Assembly: GCF_000263195.1 (NCBI RefSeq) | Contig: NC_018748.1 | Span: forward strand, 3,100,001-3,164,000 | Length of the DNA: 64,000 nucleotides | Source of the DNA: Emticicia oligotrophica DSM 17448 | GTDB lineage: Bacteria; Bacteroidota; Bacteroidia; Cytophagales; Spirosomataceae | Reading direction: 5' to 3' | In this document: in pieces, positions 62,382 to 64,000 of the stretch | Numbering within the stretch: the first letter of the stretch is position 1 | How the letters are laid out: every line of letters begins with the position of its first letter | Program-made: the position numbers and the translations under genes | Notes under the pieces: model-generated | What the model was told of the DNA's origin: nothing | What the model saw: only the letters and a program-made list of their open reading frames with translations | The model's database searches: none

Positions 62382-63445
62382 TTCTCTAAAATTACACTTT
62401 CCATTGTTAAACCAGGGCCAAAAGCAACTGCAAAGATATTTCCCTTTTGTTGAGAATTTTCGAATATTTTTTTCAAAACAAATAAAATGGTGGGTGATGA
62501 CATATTTCCATAATTACGAAGAATATCATAAGAATTCTCCAAATCAGATGCCGATAAACCTAAGGCGTTTTCTACTGCTTCAAGTATATTTTTTCCGCCC
62601 GGATGTACTGCCCATTCATTGATATCGGCTTGATTGATTTGAAGTTTATCTAAAGAAGCCTTAAGTAAATGCTTCATTTCTTCTTTAATTAATTTAGGAA
62701 CGTAACTCGACAAGGTCATTAAAAAACCTGTACTCGAAAGTCTCCACGACATATCTTTTTGTCCATCTAAGGCTATTTGAGAATAAAATTGTCTGATAGA
62801 AAGTCCCTCTGAGGCATCATTTCCTGTAATTAGGCACGCTGCCGAACCATCAGCAAACAAGGTAGAAGAAAGTATGGCATCGGTATCATTTGATTTTTGA
62901 AAATGGATAGTACAAAGCTCCGTGCACACCACCAAAACCTTTGAATTGGTATCAGCTCTACAAAAAGCATCGGCTATTTTAAGGGCATGTAGAGCTGCAT
63001 AACAACCCATGAAATTTACTGAAGTTCGCACAATATTGGTTGATAAGCCCAATTGCTGAATTAATTGTATGTCTAACCCGGGAGCTGATAAACCAGTGCA
63101 AGTAACTGTAATTAAGTGGGTAATTTCCTGAATATCAGTATCTTTAATGCAATCTTTAATAGCTTCAACAGAAAGTGCAATAGCCGCATCATTGAAAGAA
63201 TTCATTCTTGCTTCAAGTGGGGGCATCGTGCAATTATTCCCAAAGAAATTCCATTGCCCTCTGATTTTAGAGAAATCTTCAAAAACCGAATAACGGGTTT
63301 CTATGCCACTTCTATGATAGAGAATTGGTATTAACTTTTTATTTTTCTCATCAGGATTGTTGGCATCGAGCATAAACTGCATAATATCTTTTTGTTGATG
63401 ACAAAAAGCTGGTGTGGCTGTACCGATTGAAACAATCTTTGACAT
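62378..63445 (-). CDS. Type III polyketide synthase (chalcone/stilbene synthase family)
   Basis: The ATG at 63445 (MSKIVSIG) is preferred over an upstream TTG at 63520. The 355-residue enzyme has catalytic C148 in NFMGCYAAL, H281 in WAVHPGGKN and N314 in RNYGNMSSP, so the triad is complete. It condenses malonyl-CoA units onto an acyl starter to make pyrones, resorcinols or similar phenolics. It is translationally coupled with the methyltransferase and a CrtA-like gene, and a menC-like gene lies upstream. Confidence 0.93.
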   Translation of the reverse strand: MSKIVSIGTATPAFCHQQKDIMQFMLDANNPDEKNKKLIPILYHRSGIETRYSVFEDFSKIRGQWNFFGNNCTMPPLEARMNSFNDAAIALSVEAIKDCIKDTDIQEITHLITVTCTGLSAPGLDIQLIQQLGLSTNIVRTSVNFMGCYAALHALKIADAFCRADTNSKVLVVCTELCTIHFQKSNDTDAILSSTLFADGSAACLITGNDASEGLSIRQFYSQIALDGQKDMSWRLSSTGFLMTLSSYVPKLIKEEMKHLLKASLDKLQINQADINEWAVHPGGKNILEAVENALGLSASDLENSYDILRNYGNMSSPTILFVLKKIFENSQQKGNIFAVAFGPGLTMESVILEK

Positions 63446-63583
63446 GCTGGTTCGAATTTTTTGGCGGGATTGATAATTAATGTACGAAGTACAACTTAAA
63501 TTGGTTGCCGAAGCTTTCAATTTAAAAAATCATCAAAAAACAATTAAGCTTGTAGATATAAACTTAAAATAAGGAAGATAGTT

Positions 63584-64000
63584 TTAGAAATTAGCAAGCA
63601 AATTTAGGTTCCAGTTTTGTTCGGGTGAGTAGTGGAGGTAACCATTTGCTACAACTAGCGGACTTGGAATATTATTATGATAAAGTGAGCCTGTTCCTAA
63701 GCCTTGTGGCATAAGGTTTTTGTATTCGGCAGTAAATTGGGCGATGGCATTTAAGCCAATATTAGATTCGAGAGCAGAAGTCATCCACCAACCAATATGA
63801 AGGCGTGTAGCAATCTCAATCCATTCTCGGCAGTGTTGAAGTCCACCCAAAAGGCTTGGTTTTAAGATTATATAAGTAGGTTTCAGCTTTTTTAGAAGCT
63901 GCATTTTCTGCACGTAATCTGTTACGCCGATTAATTCTTCATCAAGAGCAACAGCAATCGCACCGTTTTGACATAAATTGGCCATTGTTTCAGTTTGCTG
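63584..64000 (-). CDS. menC: o-Succinylbenzoate synthase-like enolase superfamily protein, 5' part missing
   Basis: The frame is open to the right edge of the window, so only about the last 138 residues are seen. The segments AVALDEELIG, YIILKPSLLGG (a KxK/KP strand) and WWMTSALESNIGL match the C-terminal barrel of o-succinylbenzoate synthase; the LKP lysine and SALES segment are the active-site strands. The enzyme dehydrates SHCHC to OSB in menaquinone synthesis. Another enolase superfamily member cannot be fully excluded. It lies 139 bases upstream of the polyketide synthase gene on the same strand. Confidence 0.82.
   Translation of the reverse strand, partial: QQTETMANLCQNGAIAVALDEELIGVTDYVQKMQLLKKLKPTYIILKPSLLGGLQHCREWIEIATRLHIGWWMTSALESNIGLNAIAQFTAEYKNLMPQGLGTGSLYHNNIPSPLVVANGYLHYSPEQNWNLNLLANF

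Noticed and set aside
63446-63520. 25-residue extension of the polyketide synthase from TTG
   Set aside because: The segment has no family similarity and the ATG at 63445 gives the standard start.

Overview
The window looks like chromosomal DNA from a low-GC, gliding/T9SS-type member of the Bacteroidota, most likely a cytophagalean close to the Spirosomataceae. The evidence is a SusC/SusD pair, two proteins with type IX secretion sorting domains (one Por-type, one CHU_C/gliding-type), Bacteroidota-type promoters (TTG, 17-23 bases, TAnnTTTG), few Shine-Dalgarno sequences, and DUF1501 and DUF3050 proteins. Genus cannot be fixed from the sequence alone. Gene density is high, and I see no insertion sequence, prophage or CRISPR array. 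Both window edges cut genes: a DUF1501 protein at the left and an o-succinylbenzoate synthase at the right.

Region by region. 1-3200: DUF1501 fragment, DUF3050 protein, lipid kinase and MmcQ/YjbR protein. 3200-15460: a polysaccharide utilisation locus on the minus strand, with a GH53 endo-galactanase, SusC, SusD, a SusE/F-like lipoprotein with three repeated binding modules, an esterase and a GH13 amylase. It is headed by an unusual regulator joining two glycan-binding-like periplasmic domains, seven membrane spans and a cytoplasmic AraC DNA-binding domain. 15500-21360: glycosyltransferases (GT4, GT9, DUF5672), two short-chain dehydrogenases and a methyltransferase, probably for surface glycans. 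21450-31000: a small membrane protein, a degenerate universal-stress-like protein, a 47-residue basic protein, hisS-mltG, an amidohydrolase, a repeat-rich gap, a low-molecular-weight phosphatase and gpmI. 30770-41040: trigger factor, tRNA-Leu(UAG), RelA/SpoT, a duplicated pair of unknown exported proteins, a Fur regulator, purA, a possible clamp-loader psi-like protein, a VOC protein and dnaX. 41040-52900: an M28 peptidase, amidase, thioesterase, truncated M61 peptidase, rpmH-rnpA, a LytTR two-component pair, an XRE regulator, clpP, rpe and a GT39 protein. 52970-64000: the two large T9SS cargo proteins, RidA, a TIGR04282 transferase, the operon ybaB-GT2-coaE, a three-gene cluster (type III polyketide synthase, methyltransferase, CrtA-like monooxygenase) and menC.

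How they work together. The locus at 3.2-15.5 kb reads as a complete sense, bind, import and cut unit. The regulator would sense glycan in the periplasm and act on DNA from the membrane. A candidate operator, a perfect 18-base palindrome with a second partial copy just upstream of the GH53 promoter, lies between the regulator and the enzymes. The type III polyketide synthase cluster next to a menaquinone gene could make a small methylated phenolic or quinone-like lipid. The rest is mostly housekeeping. Several short palindromic repeat families are scattered through the intergenic spaces.
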